From: Actinernus sp. WN-2022
Taxonomy: Eukaryota; Cnidaria; Anthozoa; Actiniaria; Actinernidae
Length of the DNA stretch: 64,000 nucleotides
NCBI GenBank assembly: GCA_030867875.1
Contig: JAOWCC010001634.1
Location: forward strand, 131,168,807 to 131,232,806
Direction: 5' to 3'
Below the pieces are notes generated by a model, which was given only the letters and a program-made list of their open reading frames with translations, did not search any database and was not told where the DNA came from. How positions within the stretch are numbered: position 1 is the first letter of the stretch; every line of letters begins with the position of its first letter. Shown here piece after piece: positions 1 to 10,974 of the stretch. Position numbers and translations under genes: made by a program.

Positions 1-552
1 CCTTTGACATGTCCCACCTTCACGTTTCAGCAGAGTGGGATTCAGGTTTGGAAGCTTTTCAGCTAGATTTTGCTTCGTGCTACATGCTTAATCATAGCAA
101 TGTTGGTTGGCTAAAGTACATGTACCATCATGGCAGATGTATAAAGATCAGTGCCAGTTGAGCCCGAAAAATGGACACTTTTGTGTGTTTTACATGCAAA
201 GATTGCTGAGGTATGTTGACTAATATTCCCATGGGGGGGGGGATTTGTCACAAAAATTATGCCCAGTACCCTGGGGCTTTGGTTGACTTTTTTTTGCTCT
301 GAAACCAAAACCCCCAGGGTGTCCCGGGGGTTGACCCCAGGGAAAGCCAATGATAAGTGCATAATAAGTTGTTTTTAGACAATTTATAAATTCTGCCAAG
401 AAACGAAATTTTCTTTCCATTATTAAATAATAACCAAAAACATTACATGATCTCTTGAGAAATGGGATTTACATGTACCATGGCGATGGGAATAAGCCAT
501 TTGACTGTAACTATCCAAAATACAGTCACATATCTTGGTGCATATGACTTGC
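1..552. other. Non-coding DNA, probably TBC1D9-like intron
   Basis: I see no supportable gene. A G-run near 235 is followed by a stretch with CCCAGGG words up to about 345. A similar arrangement (G-run, then paired CCAGGGG words and a GCATAA tail) occurs at 32550-32750, so this is probably one copy of an interspersed repeat. By position it lies downstream of exon 4 of the minus-strand TBC1D9-like gene, so it is likely intronic. Confidence 0.4.
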
Positions 553-1803
553 AGTTGAAATTGACCATTCAGTTCAATTTGACCATGAGTCAAAACAAAC
601 TAGTTCAATTTGACCATCTGTCATATTCAACTACATGTAGTTCAATTTGACCCGGTACTCAAAACAACCTACAGTGTGTAGGTCAAATTGACCCAAGTTT
701 AGCTATCAATGATTCTAAAAAAAATCACCCACCCCTCCCTTCCCTTCCTTCCACCTACATTTAAAAACACCCTACCATCAACAATGTGTGCTCACTAATT
801 TAGGGTGTTTAGAGCTATAGTCACTAATTTAGGGTTTTTAGAACTAGTGACACAGCATTTCGTTTTCCTGGATAACACAAAATACAAAATTTTCCTTACC
901 TTTTTGGAATGATTGATATCCAAAATAAACTTATAAATAAAGTTATATTTGTTTGAGTCAAATTAAACTAGTTTGTTTTGACCATGATCAATTCGAACTT
1001 AAGTTTGTTTTAACCCGGTCAAATTGACGGCTAAAGTGAACAAGTTGCACCGTAAATTTGTTGTCGACCGACCACTTACCAACAGCTTACCAACCACTTA
1101 CCGACAGCTTACCGACAGTACTTGATAATGGTTTTCACAGGGAATTTTCATCTCAAAGTAAAATCCAGCTGATAGTACAAACAAGGAATTTTCGCCTCAA
1201 AGTGTGCGTATTATACATGCTTATAACGCTCTTGATATCACGTAGCTTTCCAATTATGTTAGAACGAAATTGGTCAATAGCACATTCTTACTACGTTGTA
1301 GATAGTTGGATATTTATGAAAATAGTGTACTCAATATATCTGTAGTTTCTTCTTTGCAGCATATTCTTGATTCAACTCTGTGAATTAGTGAACCCGCACC
1401 ATTTTGGATTCCCATCTATCTGATATCAAGTGTTCTTTAACAACACAGGCAAACTGCGGCAAACTGCAGCAAACTCAGCTGCAGCAAATCTATTATTTTA
1501 GAATCTTGACTTTTCGACGCCTCCGACAGCTTACCGACAGCTTACCAACCACTTACAGACACAATTTTACCGACCACTTACCGACCACTTACCAACCACT
1601 TACCGACCACTTACCGACCACTTACCGACCACTTACCGACCACTTACCGACCACTTACCGACCACTTACCGACAACGTATTTACGGTGCAACTTGTTCAC
1701 TTTAGCCCAAATATGACCTAGTTTGAATTGACCGGGTCAATTAATTGAACTACAAAGTAACGTAGTTTGTTAGGACCCATGGTCAAAATGGTCAATTTCA
1801 ACT
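553..1803. repeat. Fold-back (inverted) repeat element with TTCAATTTGACC words
   Basis: The outer parts are inverted relative to each other: AGTTGAAATTGACCAT near 553 is answered by the reverse complement near 1785-1801, and ACAAACTAGTT/TTGACC words recur on both sides. An inner pair is longer and cleaner: GGCTAAAGTGAACAAGTTGC and onward (1029-1057) matches the reverse complement at 1679-1707. The loop holds 11-bp tandem repeats. No transposase is seen, so this is a non-autonomous fold-back element or a repeatedly rearranged MITE. Confidence 0.6.
1568..1673 (+). repeat. 11-bp tandem repeat (ACTTACCGACC)n
   Basis: About nine to ten head-to-tail copies of ACTTACCGACC, with a few C/A and G/A changes. 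A shorter run of related units lies at 1068-1117 in the same orientation. Both runs lie just inside the inner inverted arms of the surrounding fold-back element. Confidence 0.85.
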
Positions 1804-1973
1804 ACAACATATACATTGTGCATATTTTGTGCATTCTTGGCAGAATTACATAATAGTTTATAAACAGCCATATTACATGTAGCTGGTTAGCTATAGAGGA
1901 CTAATACAAATATGTACAATCATGGAACCTCTCTCTACAAACAATGTATGATTACATTAATTGCTCAACTCAC

Positions 1974-2051
1974 CAAGTGTCTCAAGCAAGTATTTGGCCA
2001 GCCACTCCCAGTCTGTCTCTATTTCTTTAAATGTTGATGCACTAGCAATTA
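1974..2051 (-). CDS. TBC1D9B: TBC1D9-like Rab-GAP, exon 4
   Basis: This is a 78-nt exon with acceptor TTTGTAG and donor GTGAGT on the minus strand. It starts with 2 nt that complete the codon left open by exon 3 (phase 1) and ends in phase 1. The translation contains TFKEIETDWEWLAKYLLETL, which corresponds to the KEI..HWEWLENNLLQTL stretch after the N-terminal segment of vertebrate TBC1D9/TBC1D9B. That region precedes the first GRAM domain of these Rab GTPase-activating proteins. The gene continues to the left, outside the window. Distinguishing TBC1D9 from TBC1D9B is not possible here, and the symbol stands for the pair. Confidence 0.8.
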
Positions 2052-3660
2052 CTACAAACAACAACAGATCAGAGAATATTACGTAAATTTCACAACCTCT
2101 ATCTGAGCCTGTAACTACATGTATATATATATAACTTCACCTTGTATAATTTTGTACCCAACAATTTAAAGTGTAAATTATAGCTTGGTTATAAATACAA
2201 ATCTAGGCTACAAAACCCTGGGCTTTTAATAAATTTAGTAATAATTAAGCTGCTGTGAATGCAAATTAGGCTGCTGTATTTGCCTTTTTTTAAATATCTT
2301 TATCAGCAGTGGCAGGTGAAAGTAGATGGCTAGAAATGCATATAACTGGCTGGTGATTCTTGCTGGCTACTGGCAGTACTGACGGCACTGAAAACCTGTA
2401 TATATATATATCTATATAAAAGTTACTTACATTGTACAGTACTAGGTGCTCCAGTAATTTACGTTCTCGCAGTGACATGTTCTTTTATTTTAATACATGT
2501 ACAAATGTAGCAGCTGTGAAATTTGGTACACTGTACCATAAAATCCCAATTAAATAAGCCCTGGGATTGCATGTACATATGACTTTGTAAGGGGATTTGA
2601 GGGGGGTTTATAACTTAAAGGACATTATACCCAGGATGATAAAAATGTTAACAACTGAATTAACAGAAGTTAAACTAGAATGTACTTTTATAATAGTTAA
2701 CATTAATTAATTGAGGATGTTAGATCTTGTGAAACACCTGGAAACTACAGTAGTGTTATTGAATTAGTTTATTAAATTAGTTTATTAAATTAGTTTATTA
2801 AATTAGTATTCAAGACATAATTATGTATTTAATGTTCAGTTTTTTTATCCTTGAATTGTAAACCTTACTACAGTAATTCAGTTTTAAATACTGTAAGTGG
2901 AGTTAATATTATAATAATAAACAATCTATCTATCTATAGATCTATATGTTGTCAGTTTATATGGTGATTCTGTTCTACTTTTAGCTTGTTGCTTATAATA
3001 CTGCTACATCAGTACATGTAGTTGCCAGTTTTTATCTGGTCCACATTGGCGCAGAATTTAGTTTTTGGGAATCTAATGCTAGCCAAATGTAACTTGCAAA
3101 TGTTTTATCAAACATAAACAGTGCATGACCCAAAGGTCAACTGCCTGGAAGATCAAAGAAAACACATGTTTTTTTAGGATGGAACCTATGTGAATATATT
3201 ACGTTATTTCAGTTCAGTTCGATAAAGTGAAATAATTAATGTCAAAATTTCGGTAAATACTAAGTCACATTTGGATATATTAAACTCCATTCTGTCTAGT
3301 CTTGTTCTGAAAAAAAAGAAAAACTTATTTGAATTGACAGTGAATGTAAAACCATTCATGCCAGAGGTTTCGCTGTTCTTTGAGCAAAATAGAAATACAT
3401 GTATCTTGAACAGATGAAGAAATATTCTTCCCTTCAACTATATTTGACAATGAAATTTGCAGCCTTGAGGAAAATCATGCTACTCAAAGTGATGAAGAGT
3501 TTTTAAATGATGTAAAAAGGGATTGAAGCTGAGGAGGATGAACATCGTGCTGTAGACAACGCGCCCATTCATGTTCATGAAAAGTCTTGGCATTGGCTTC
3601 CACACAAGTGGCTTATGAAGACAACTCTCTTTGCAAATCAAAAAGCAAGTTATTTTGTTA
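2052..3660. other. Intron 3 of the TBC1D9-like gene, left part
   Basis: A+T-rich DNA without supportable coding sequence. It holds short simple repeats: TATATA runs near 2120 and 2400, four TTAGTTTATTAAA units at 2765-2805, and TCTA runs at 2925-2945. A short minus-strand open frame at 2430-2478 has a donor-like end but no phase match to the flanking exons, so it is not annotated as coding. Confidence 0.5.
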
Positions 3661-3666
3661 TACTAA

Positions 3667-4275
3667 AAATCATGTGACCGATGACGTCATTGTTACGTCA
3701 TCACCACTAAGTGAATCATGGGGAAACAATACCTTTAACCTGTCTGGCAATAAAAATGAGGGAGATATGGGCATGTAGTTAACATTGATCACGTAACCAA
3801 TGACATCATCGTTACGTCATCACCACTAGGTGGTTGATAGCAACCCACTACCATGTCTGTCCAGGTTTTAGCTGGCTGGCATTAGATATGAGTGAGATAT
3901 GGACATGTACTTAAAATCATGTGACCGATGATGTCATTGTTACGTCATCACCACTAGGTGCTTGATAGGGACCTACTACCATGTCTATCAGGTTTGAGCA
4001 TGCTGGCATTAGAAATGAGGGAGATATGGGCATGTACTTAAAATCATGTGAGTGATGACATTATCGTTACGTCATCACCACTAAATGATTTGTGGGGACC
4101 CAATACCATGCCTGCCCAAGGTTGAAATGTCTGGCATTAGAAATGAGGGAGATATGGGCATTTACTGAAAATCATGTGACCGATGACATCATCGGTACGT
4201 CATCACCACAAAGTGATTGATAGGGACCCACTACCATGTCTGTCCAGGTTTGGAGTGTCTGGCATTAGGAAGGCA
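3667..4275 (+). repeat. Satellite-like tandem array, about 5 units of ~125 bp
   Basis: Five diverged head-to-tail units start near 3667, 3787, 3912, 4042 and 4164. Each carries ATCATGTGACCGATGACRTCA, then GTTACGTCATCACCAC, a GGACCCACTACCATG segment and GGCATTAGAAATGAGGGAGA. Every unit therefore carries two TGACRTCA/TACGTCA sites that resemble CRE-type bZIP targets. The array is within intron 3 of the TBC1D9-like gene. A 63-codon open frame across it is not considered coding. Confidence 0.8.
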
Positions 4276-4649
4276 CCATCAATACATCTTCTCCTGCATG
4301 ACCAAATCTTTCAATTCTTGGACACGTATCATAAACATCCGTAAATATATCTTTGGAATACATGTATCTACACTATTCGGACAGCCAACGGAGAGTCCTC
4401 AGTGTACACATAAAATGATGAATAAATTAGCTACTGACCCACTCCAATAACTTGTGTTCTGCACTTGCATGCATCCACAAGTTAAAAAGGAAGAAAAAAA
4501 ATTGTTAAAAAAAAATTCTAGGAATCTTTTTGGATTGAATTACATGTAGTAAAAAATATATTTTTTTACCTTTTACTGCATTTATGCAAATTTTGATTAG
4601 ATTGTGAGGGACTGGGTACTAGTAGCACTATCATATATATGCTCAGTGT

Positions 4650-5220
4650 GTGTGCGCGTGCGCCGTTATGGCTGCCGGCCTAAAGTTTAAGCTCCTTAGT
4701 TATTTATTAATTTGTACAGTTTTGAATCAAGTTCCACTACCAAGATCAGGACTCATTACTGCTCGTAAGGATACTAGCTTCGGCAGGACTTATGGATTAT
4801 TGATGGATGGCCTATTTATAAGCAATTTTAAGACTACTTTGCTCGGTAGATTTCATGTCAGCATTCATCGAACCGAGCTCGAATCAAAATTTGAACTTTC
4901 ATGTGCACTTGTTAGGTCTACTAAGCATGGAATGACCTGTCTCGCTCTACCATCCAAACCATTCATAGTTGACCTAACAGTGTCTGTGGATATTTCGCCT
5001 AACCCTGGACATGAACTTATTTATGGAACTGCTCTAATACTCTTGGAACGGATAAACTACATGATACTTCACGCTCAGCAAATGCCATTACGCAACTTAA
5101 TTATTCAAGAGCCAAGTTGTTGTTGCATAGGAAATGTGGGACTGCCTATCTCCCTCCTCAATTATGCTTAAAGAACCTTGGACTTCTTCGTGCTCGTGGA
5201 ATTAGGAGCGGTAATCTCGT
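4650..5220 (+). pseudogene. L2 LINE N-terminal region with degenerate 2A-like motif
   Basis: The open frame 4650-5171 starts with ATG (MCACAVMAAG). Near residues 110-117 it reads DISPNPGH, which is close to the D(V/I)ExNPGP consensus of 2A ribosome-skipping peptides known in L2-clade LINEs. Here Glu is Ser and the final Pro is His, so function is unlikely. After a frameshift the neighbouring frame shows LGLLRARGIRSG, a conserved stretch upstream of the endonuclease in this clade, then a stop at 5221. No nucleic acid-binding motif could be identified. Confidence 0.6.
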
Positions 5221-6340
5221 ATGATTGAAATTGGAAAGGCAGAAGAGAGCTATTCCTCTGATTCCAGTTGGTGGCAACAACAAACCATAACTGATTTTGC
5301 AAATTTGCATCATATCAATGGGGGTGTCAATTTAAATAATTTTATCTACGTTCACTGTGAACCCTTCCAGGTTACGAATCGAGCATCTTCTGCAGTTGAT
5401 TTTTGTCTTCTTAATGCAAGATCCATCTGCAACAAGTCGCGCATAATTCAGAGCTTTGTTTCCAACAATGATATTGACTTACTCGCTTTAACTGAAACAT
5501 GGCTCCGCGGAGATGATTCCGACCACTATTTCACCTGGGATATTTGTCCTGATGGCTACGATTTCCATCATATTCCAAGGCTTGATTCTAATGGTGGTGG
5601 AGTTGGAGTTATTCTTAAGAATCACTATAAAGTTGACCGGGAGCTTCGGAGAACTTATCGTTCTTTTGAATACATAGAATTGCTACTTAAATCTGCTGGT
5701 TTTGTTGTTCGCTTGGTGTTTCTCAACCATCCTCCGAATCTCAACACTTCACTCTTCATCAATGATCTTTCAGAGTACCTGAGACAATTAGTTACATCAC
5801 CTGGGCCCGGTTGTTCGAAGCAAGTTTAAGCGCTAACCCAGGGTTAAATCGCTAACCCTGGGTTAAACTGTACAGATTGCAATTACAGATTTAGCGCTAA
5901 CCTAGGGTTAAAGTTAAATTTGCTTCAAATAACCCGGCCCAGGTCTCCTACTTCTGACTGGTGATTTTGCTGATTGCTGATTTTGTTGATGTTGCTGATA
6001 ACAGGAATGCGCGCCAATTCATGAACCTGTTACAGTCGTTTAACTTGATCCAGAACGTGTCTTCTGTCACTAATGTTGGTGGTCATACACTTGATCTAGT
6101 AATTACTAGAAGTGGTGAGCAATTCGTGGACAACTTTGTTGTCTCCAACCCTGGAATTTTGGATAATCTGTCAGTCAAGTGCTGCAAGCTACTACTTACA
6201 AAACAGTGTATTGATAGAAAATTGGTGTCATATCGTAACTTGTGGTCCATGAATATGGATGATTTTTGTTCAGATCTTAATAACTCGTATTTGTTAAAAT
6301 CAAATCAGGATTGTGAGTTAACGGATTTAGTCACCTGCAC
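5221..6340 (+). pseudogene. L2 LINE endonuclease domain, interrupted
   Basis: The open frame 5221-5829 contains the endonuclease/exonuclease/phosphatase-type blocks DFCLLNARSICNKS, DLLALTETWLRGDD and GGGVGVILKNHYKV, which match LINE apurinic endonucleases that nick the target DNA. A 144-bp MITE at 5800-5943 then cuts the frame. The domain continues at 5961-6340 with NVGGHTLDLVITR, the usual C-terminal block. After that the sequence switches to unrelated A+T-rich DNA. Confidence 0.8.
5800..5943. mobile_element. MITE (CCTGGGCC..GGCCCAGG) inserted in the LINE
   Basis: A 144-bp element with terminal inverted repeats of about 30 bp: CCTGGGCCCGGTTGTTCGAA on the left and the reverse complement of TTGAAGCAAATT-type sequence ending CCCGGCCCAGG on the right. 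Internally it has palindromic AGCGCTAACCCAGGGTTAA units. It interrupts the LINE endonuclease frame, so it inserted after the LINE. No clear target duplication is visible. Confidence 0.75.
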
Positions 6341-6690
6341 AACGACAACGTTTTATTTTGTAACCACACACTTGATAAATTACATGACAGTTAAAATATA
6401 AATGTCCGTTACTGGCAATCTGAAAATAGTAAAACTAATCGTGTCAGATTGCCACTATAGAAAACAAATTACAATGGTATGGTCAAGTATCAAGTAAGCT
6501 TACAATTTCTATGAAACAATAAACAATATATACATATATATATATATACAAATACATATACATACATATATATATATATACAGCAGATATGAACACAGAC
6601 ATCATGACAAATGAAGTATAACTAAACTAGAAGAAAAAAAGAAAAAAAAATGCAAAAAATAATAGGTAGCATGTCTCCATGCGTCCTGCT
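6341..6690. repeat. Insertion with TA-rich simple repeat inside the LINE
   Basis: About 350 bp of A+T-rich DNA separates the endonuclease part from the linker and reverse transcriptase part of the LINE. It contains CA/TA microsatellite runs (6518-6580) and an A-rich run near 6635. CATGTCTCCATGCGTCCT at 6669 is repeated at about 6746, which marks a local duplication at the right edge. Its nature is unknown. Confidence 0.5.
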
Positions 6691-8640
6691 ACAACACTAT
6701 GCTGTCAACCTTGTTGGATACTCATGCACCGCTAAAATGGCAATCTGTCTCCATGCGTCCTCGTATACCCTGGTTTACTGCAGACATAGAGCAGGCTAAG
6801 AGGAAAAGGAGAATGCTTGAACGAAGGTGGCGCACATCAAAAACTGAATTACACCATCAGCTTTACACCGATCAGTGTCGTGCTGTCAACAATATGATTA
6901 AGGACGCTAAAGAGATCTACTATGCATCCGTAATTGATCGTAACAGAGGTGACCAGCGCATTCTGTTCAGGACAATTGACAATCTTTTAAATCGGAGGCA
7001 TGTTACCCATCCTGCACTTCAGATGAACACCTGGCTAATCATTTTAATACATTTTTCACTGAGAAGATTAGAATTATTTGTGGTAGTGTGAACAATGAAT
7101 GATTCTGATTCTACACTTAGTCCTCTCTTGGGAACAGCTGATCTCCCGTGTGAATTGTTGTGCTTTCAACCCGTCTTTTTGAGTCAAGTGTCAGAACTGA
7201 TCATTTCCTCCAAAGTCAAATGCTGTGATCTCGACCCCGTTCCTGTCTATGTGTTGAAGCAGTGTTTACCATTGCTGTTGCCCATTATCACCGAAATTGT
7301 TAACCTCTCCCTTGACTCTGCTTCTATGACAGATACTCTGAAGATCGCCCAAATTCGTCCCCTGTTAAAGAAACTTAACCTAGATTATGAAGAGTTTAAG
7401 AACTTTAGACCAGTACATCTAATCTTGCTTTTATTTCTAAAGTTATTGAGAAATCTGTTGCCTTTCAGCTGATCGAGTACATTGACACCAATGAGCTGGG
7501 TCAGAAACCTTCCAGTCCACTTACAAAAAATTGTATACATGTAGTACCGAAACTGCTCTTTTGAAAGTTCAAGACGACGTCCTAAGGGCTATCGATCAGC
7601 ATCGAACTGTTACACTTCTGTTACTTGACCTTTCCGCAGCCTTTGATACAGTGGATCATAATATTTTACAACACCGACTTCAAACTTGCTTTGGTATCAA
7701 AGGCAAAGCCCTTGCTTGGTTCAACTCCTACCTTAATGGGTGCAGTCAGTATGTATCTGTGCGAGGAAAAAGCTTGACACGCTGTAGTGTACTGCATGGA
7801 GTGCCTCAATGATCAGTGCTTGGGCCGATCTTATATCTGCTTTATACCTTACTCTTAGGAGACATTGTTAGGAACATGACATGCTCTTCCATTTTTATGC
7901 AGATGACTCGCAACTTTATTTTTCGTTTGACTGTAATACACCTGAGGCATCAACTGTTTCTAGAATCAAGGCTTGTATAAGGGATGTTAGTGACTGGATG
8001 TCTTCCAATAAACTAAAACTCAATTCTGACAAGACTGAGCTACTTATCATCGGGTCTCATTACATCGTCCCAGGTTGCAGCTTCCTCCAATCGATGTTGG
8101 TAGTGACCAGATCAGGGCTTCAGACTCAGCTAGGAATATAGGCGTAATTTCCGACAACTGTATGAACTTTGAATTTCAAGTAACTGTTACATGTATATGC
8201 AAGTCTTCTTTTTTTCATGTTCGTAATATATCTCGTATTCGTAAATACCTACATGTATCTGTTGACAGTACCAAGACTTTAGTTCATGCTTTTATTACTT
8301 GTAAACTTGATAATTGTAACTCATTACTATATGGTCTTCCTCAATGCCTTTAATACTCATAGACTTCAACTTATACAGAACTGTGCTGCCCGACTTATAT
8401 TTTGCAAAAGGAAATATGATCATGTACATGTAACTCTGTTACTAATAGAACTTCACTGGCTACCTGTTACTCAACTTATTGTATTTAAGATTTTGTTACT
8501 GTCGTTCAAAGCACTCAATGGGCTAGCACCTAAGTATATTACTGACTTACTCGTCAGATATGTTCCAAAACTTATGGTGACAGAGCTTTCTCTGTTTGCA
8601 CTCCAAAACTATGGAATGGATTACCTGGACACTTGAGACC
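6691..8640 (+). pseudogene. L2 LINE linker, reverse transcriptase and C-terminal domain, frameshifted
   Basis: The linker frame 6699-7091 reads LLDTHAPLKWQSVSMRPRIP, with the block found before the polymerase in L2/CR1 elements. Reverse transcriptase motifs follow in separate frames: DLDPVPVYVLKQCLP (7095-7472), LLLDLSAAFDTVDHNIL (motif A, 7531-7812), a stop inside GVPQ*SVLGP (motif B), and FHFYADDSQLYF (motif C, near 7881). The last open frame 8286-8636 has ARLIFCKRKYDH and LHWLPVTQLIVFKI, the C-terminal block of this clade. At least five breaks are visible, so it is not functional. Confidence 0.85.
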
Positions 8641-8935
8641 GATCTAATGTCATTTAAAAGTAATCTTAAGACCTACCTATCTATTCCGTCAGACCTATCC
8701 CATTTAGTCCAGCTATTTTAATTTTTAAGATATACATGTATTCCTAATGTATATTAATTTTTCAATATATATTTTAATGTATATTTTTAATGTATATCTT
8801 AATGTCTTAATTATAATTTAGATTTATTATTGTTATATACATATACATGTATATTCCTGTAAAGCGCCATAGAACTTTCGGATCATGCGCGCTATATAAT
8901 TTTTTATTATTATTATTATAATAAATAAGTAGAGG

Positions 8936-10285
8936 GGTTTCACATCGATCACTTGGTGGTCCAGTAGTTAAGGCTCTGGCCAACAGATCCGGTATGGTAA
9001 TTCAATATGGTAATTAGTATAGTTAATTAAAGCAATGTAGCACAGCATGTATGGAAACTTGTGGAGAGAGGGATAGGGGAAGGAAGTGATAAGGAAAGAG
9101 AGAGGTACGAAAAGACAGGGGGAAGGGAGGGTGGATATATCTTGATAATTGTACTGGTTCAAAAATAATTTGAACTAGTTCAAAAAAAAATTTAACTACG
9201 ACATATTCACTGATATTTCCCACTCGCAGAGAGAAATTCTTGGGTCACGTGATGCATTCAACCAACCACGTGGGAGAGAAAATATTATATTACATGTATA
9301 TGGGTTATAATGCAGGATATTCTGAGTTTGAGTACAGCTATTCAGAGGGTACAAAAGTACTATTTACTGGTGTGGTATATACTGAATAATAATAAAATAA
9401 TATAATAAAACAAATATTGATAATACATTATTTTAATGATTTAATTCTCATTCATTAATTTATTAATTAATATACATTTAGGATTTTTTTTAAATTCATG
9501 ATGATCTCAAAAATAAAAATACAGGTACATGTAATTACTAGAACTGATATACAATTGTCTCAAAACACCCAAAGACTACATGTACATAAACAGTAGATGA
9601 CTTCATGGTCAGTGCATAGGCATTAATGAAGTGAAACATGAAAAACCAGAGGAATATCATAGCTAAAGCTGCTGTGTTACGGTACATGCAGTTGTGCAAG
9701 GGCTGAGCAAGCCCCTCCTGCCACGTGGTGACTGCTTAATTAGTAACTGGTGCTTGCCCCGGCCAGCCCTCACGTGGCTAATACAATGCATGAAACTGCA
9801 TGTACATGTATCTCAATGTATTTTTACATTCTTCTCAATATTTGACTGTGATTGATTGAGAAGGGAAAATCCTGTTATAAGTCTCTTCTACATGTATTTA
9901 CTCCTGTATGAAGCAAATTATGTCTATGCATATATACAATAAATTAGAGTCACTCAAACATCAGTGTTGATGATTTCGATCAATTTAACTAATACTTGAC
10001 TATTTAGTTGACGTCACCTAAATTAGCATAACCACAATACCAATGGCACAGCAAAATTGGGGGGGAGGGGGAGGATGCTGAATGTAAACTAGTTTCAAAA
10101 TAAAACTGTTGATTCAAACTGTCTCACCTGAATCTAAACACAGTTGGTATGTGTGACAATTAAATTTGTGACGTCAACTACATGTAAATTGGTACTAAAT
10201 TTAGTTAAATATAAATCGTCAACACCAACGTTGGAGCAAGTCTACTAAGATATAAATTATCTCAATACGTTTCAAAACAACTTAC
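8936..10285. other. Intron 3 of the TBC1D9-like gene, right part
   Basis: No coding sequence supported. It holds a purine-rich stretch (9065-9130), A+T-rich DNA with TTAATTAAT words, and several TACATGTA words. Short open frames on the minus strand at 8968-9223 overlap the purine-rich stretch and have no protein character. Confidence 0.4.
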
Positions 10286-10337
10286 CATAGCTAACATCTG
10301 AGTTGGATAGTTGTAGCAAAATTCGAAATGGCGCCGG
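10286..10337 (-). CDS. TBC1D9B: TBC1D9-like Rab-GAP, exon 3
   Basis: A 52-nt exon with acceptor CTTTTTCAG and donor GTAAGT. It starts in phase 0 after exon 2 and ends in phase 1, which fits exon 4. It encodes PAPFRILLQLSNSDVSY, aligned to APYRILHQTQDSQVYW of TBC1D9/TBC1D9B. The match in sequence, order and phase makes this exon secure despite its small size. Confidence 0.88.
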
Positions 10338-10690
10338 CTGAAAAAGGAAATATCTGATATTAAACGTTTTGTCAAGGTGATAGAACCATACGATCTCAGA
10401 ATACAATTACTGCGATCACACGCGTGTGCACTATGCGCAAGTAAAGCGTTTGCTAAACAGTACCCTTGTATGAGTCAAATATTATATTGTCGTTCAGGGA
10501 GAGCATTAATTTTACTGAACTGATGAACCAACGTGGATAAATAACGAATATCTAACTACCTAACGATGGATTCAAGTGTATTTAGGATATAAACGTATAC
10601 AGGAAATGATTCCGTAAAAAGAAAGATTGATGAATACTATTGTCTTATCATCCAAGGAAAAGGTGTCCCCAACAAATACTAGCTATTCAC

Positions 10691-10802
10691 CTTGCTGTCC
10701 AGAACATTATCTAAAGTGCCGATCAGAAGCGATGTCAGTCCTCCTCCTCCGTGACCTTTTCTCCTCTGTAAAACAAAATAAGGATTCGCTCTTTCTGTAG
10801 CC
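10691..10802 (-). CDS. TBC1D9B: TBC1D9-like Rab-GAP, exon 2
   Basis: A 112-nt exon with acceptor CTCTCTTTCAG and donor GTGAAT. Its first base completes the Trp codon split by the first intron. It encodes [20 protein letters not shown] and then [17 protein letters not shown], matching the N-terminal segment of TBC1D9/TBC1D9B almost residue by residue. These proteins inactivate Rab GTPases through a TBC domain that lies further C-terminal, outside this window. Confidence 0.92.
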
Positions 10803-10930
10803 CTGAAAGAGAGAAAGTCAGCAATGATCGATCATCGAAATCCCGAACACATTTGACTTTATAATTACAATTTGCCTCCGGTTTTCTCGAAGTCACAGCG
10901 AATTCTGTTAACATTTCATAGATTCCTTAC

Positions 10931-10974
10931 CACAGGGCATTAGCTAGAAGTACTTCTTCAGGTCTGATCCACAT
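10931..10974 (-). CDS. TBC1D9B: TBC1D9-like Rab-GAP, first coding exon
   Basis: Starts with ATG in the context AACAAAATG and encodes MWIRPEEVLLANALW, close to MWLSPEEVLVANALW at the N terminus of TBC1D9B. The donor is GTAAGG, leaving a Trp codon split in phase 2 that exon 2 completes. This fixes the start codon and the strand. The promoter should lie to the right, between about 10975 and 11500. No TATA box or other decisive element was recognised there. Confidence 0.92.

Larger units (their letters stand above)
4640..8935 (+). mobile_element. L2/CR1-type non-LTR retrotransposon, decayed
   Basis: A near full-length LINE in the sense opposite to the host gene. In order it has an N-terminal region, an apurinic endonuclease domain, a reverse transcriptase and a C-terminal tail domain. 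The 3' end has TAAAGCGCC..GCGCTATATAA followed by a TTATTATTATT tail (to 8935), the usual end of L2/CR1-clade elements. The reading frame is broken by several frameshifts, stops and two insertions (5800-5943 and about 6340-6690), so it is inactive. It makes up about half of the third intron of the TBC1D9-like gene. Confidence 0.85.

Noticed and set aside
2430..2478. Minus-strand mini exon MSLRERKLLEHLVLYN followed by GTAAGT
   Set aside because: It lies inside intron 3 of the TBC1D9-like gene, its phase 0 end does not fit exon 4, and the family sequence needs nothing here.
3587..3778. 63-codon frame on the plus strand
   Set aside because: It lies over the start of the ~125-bp tandem array, and the sequence is that of the repeat unit.
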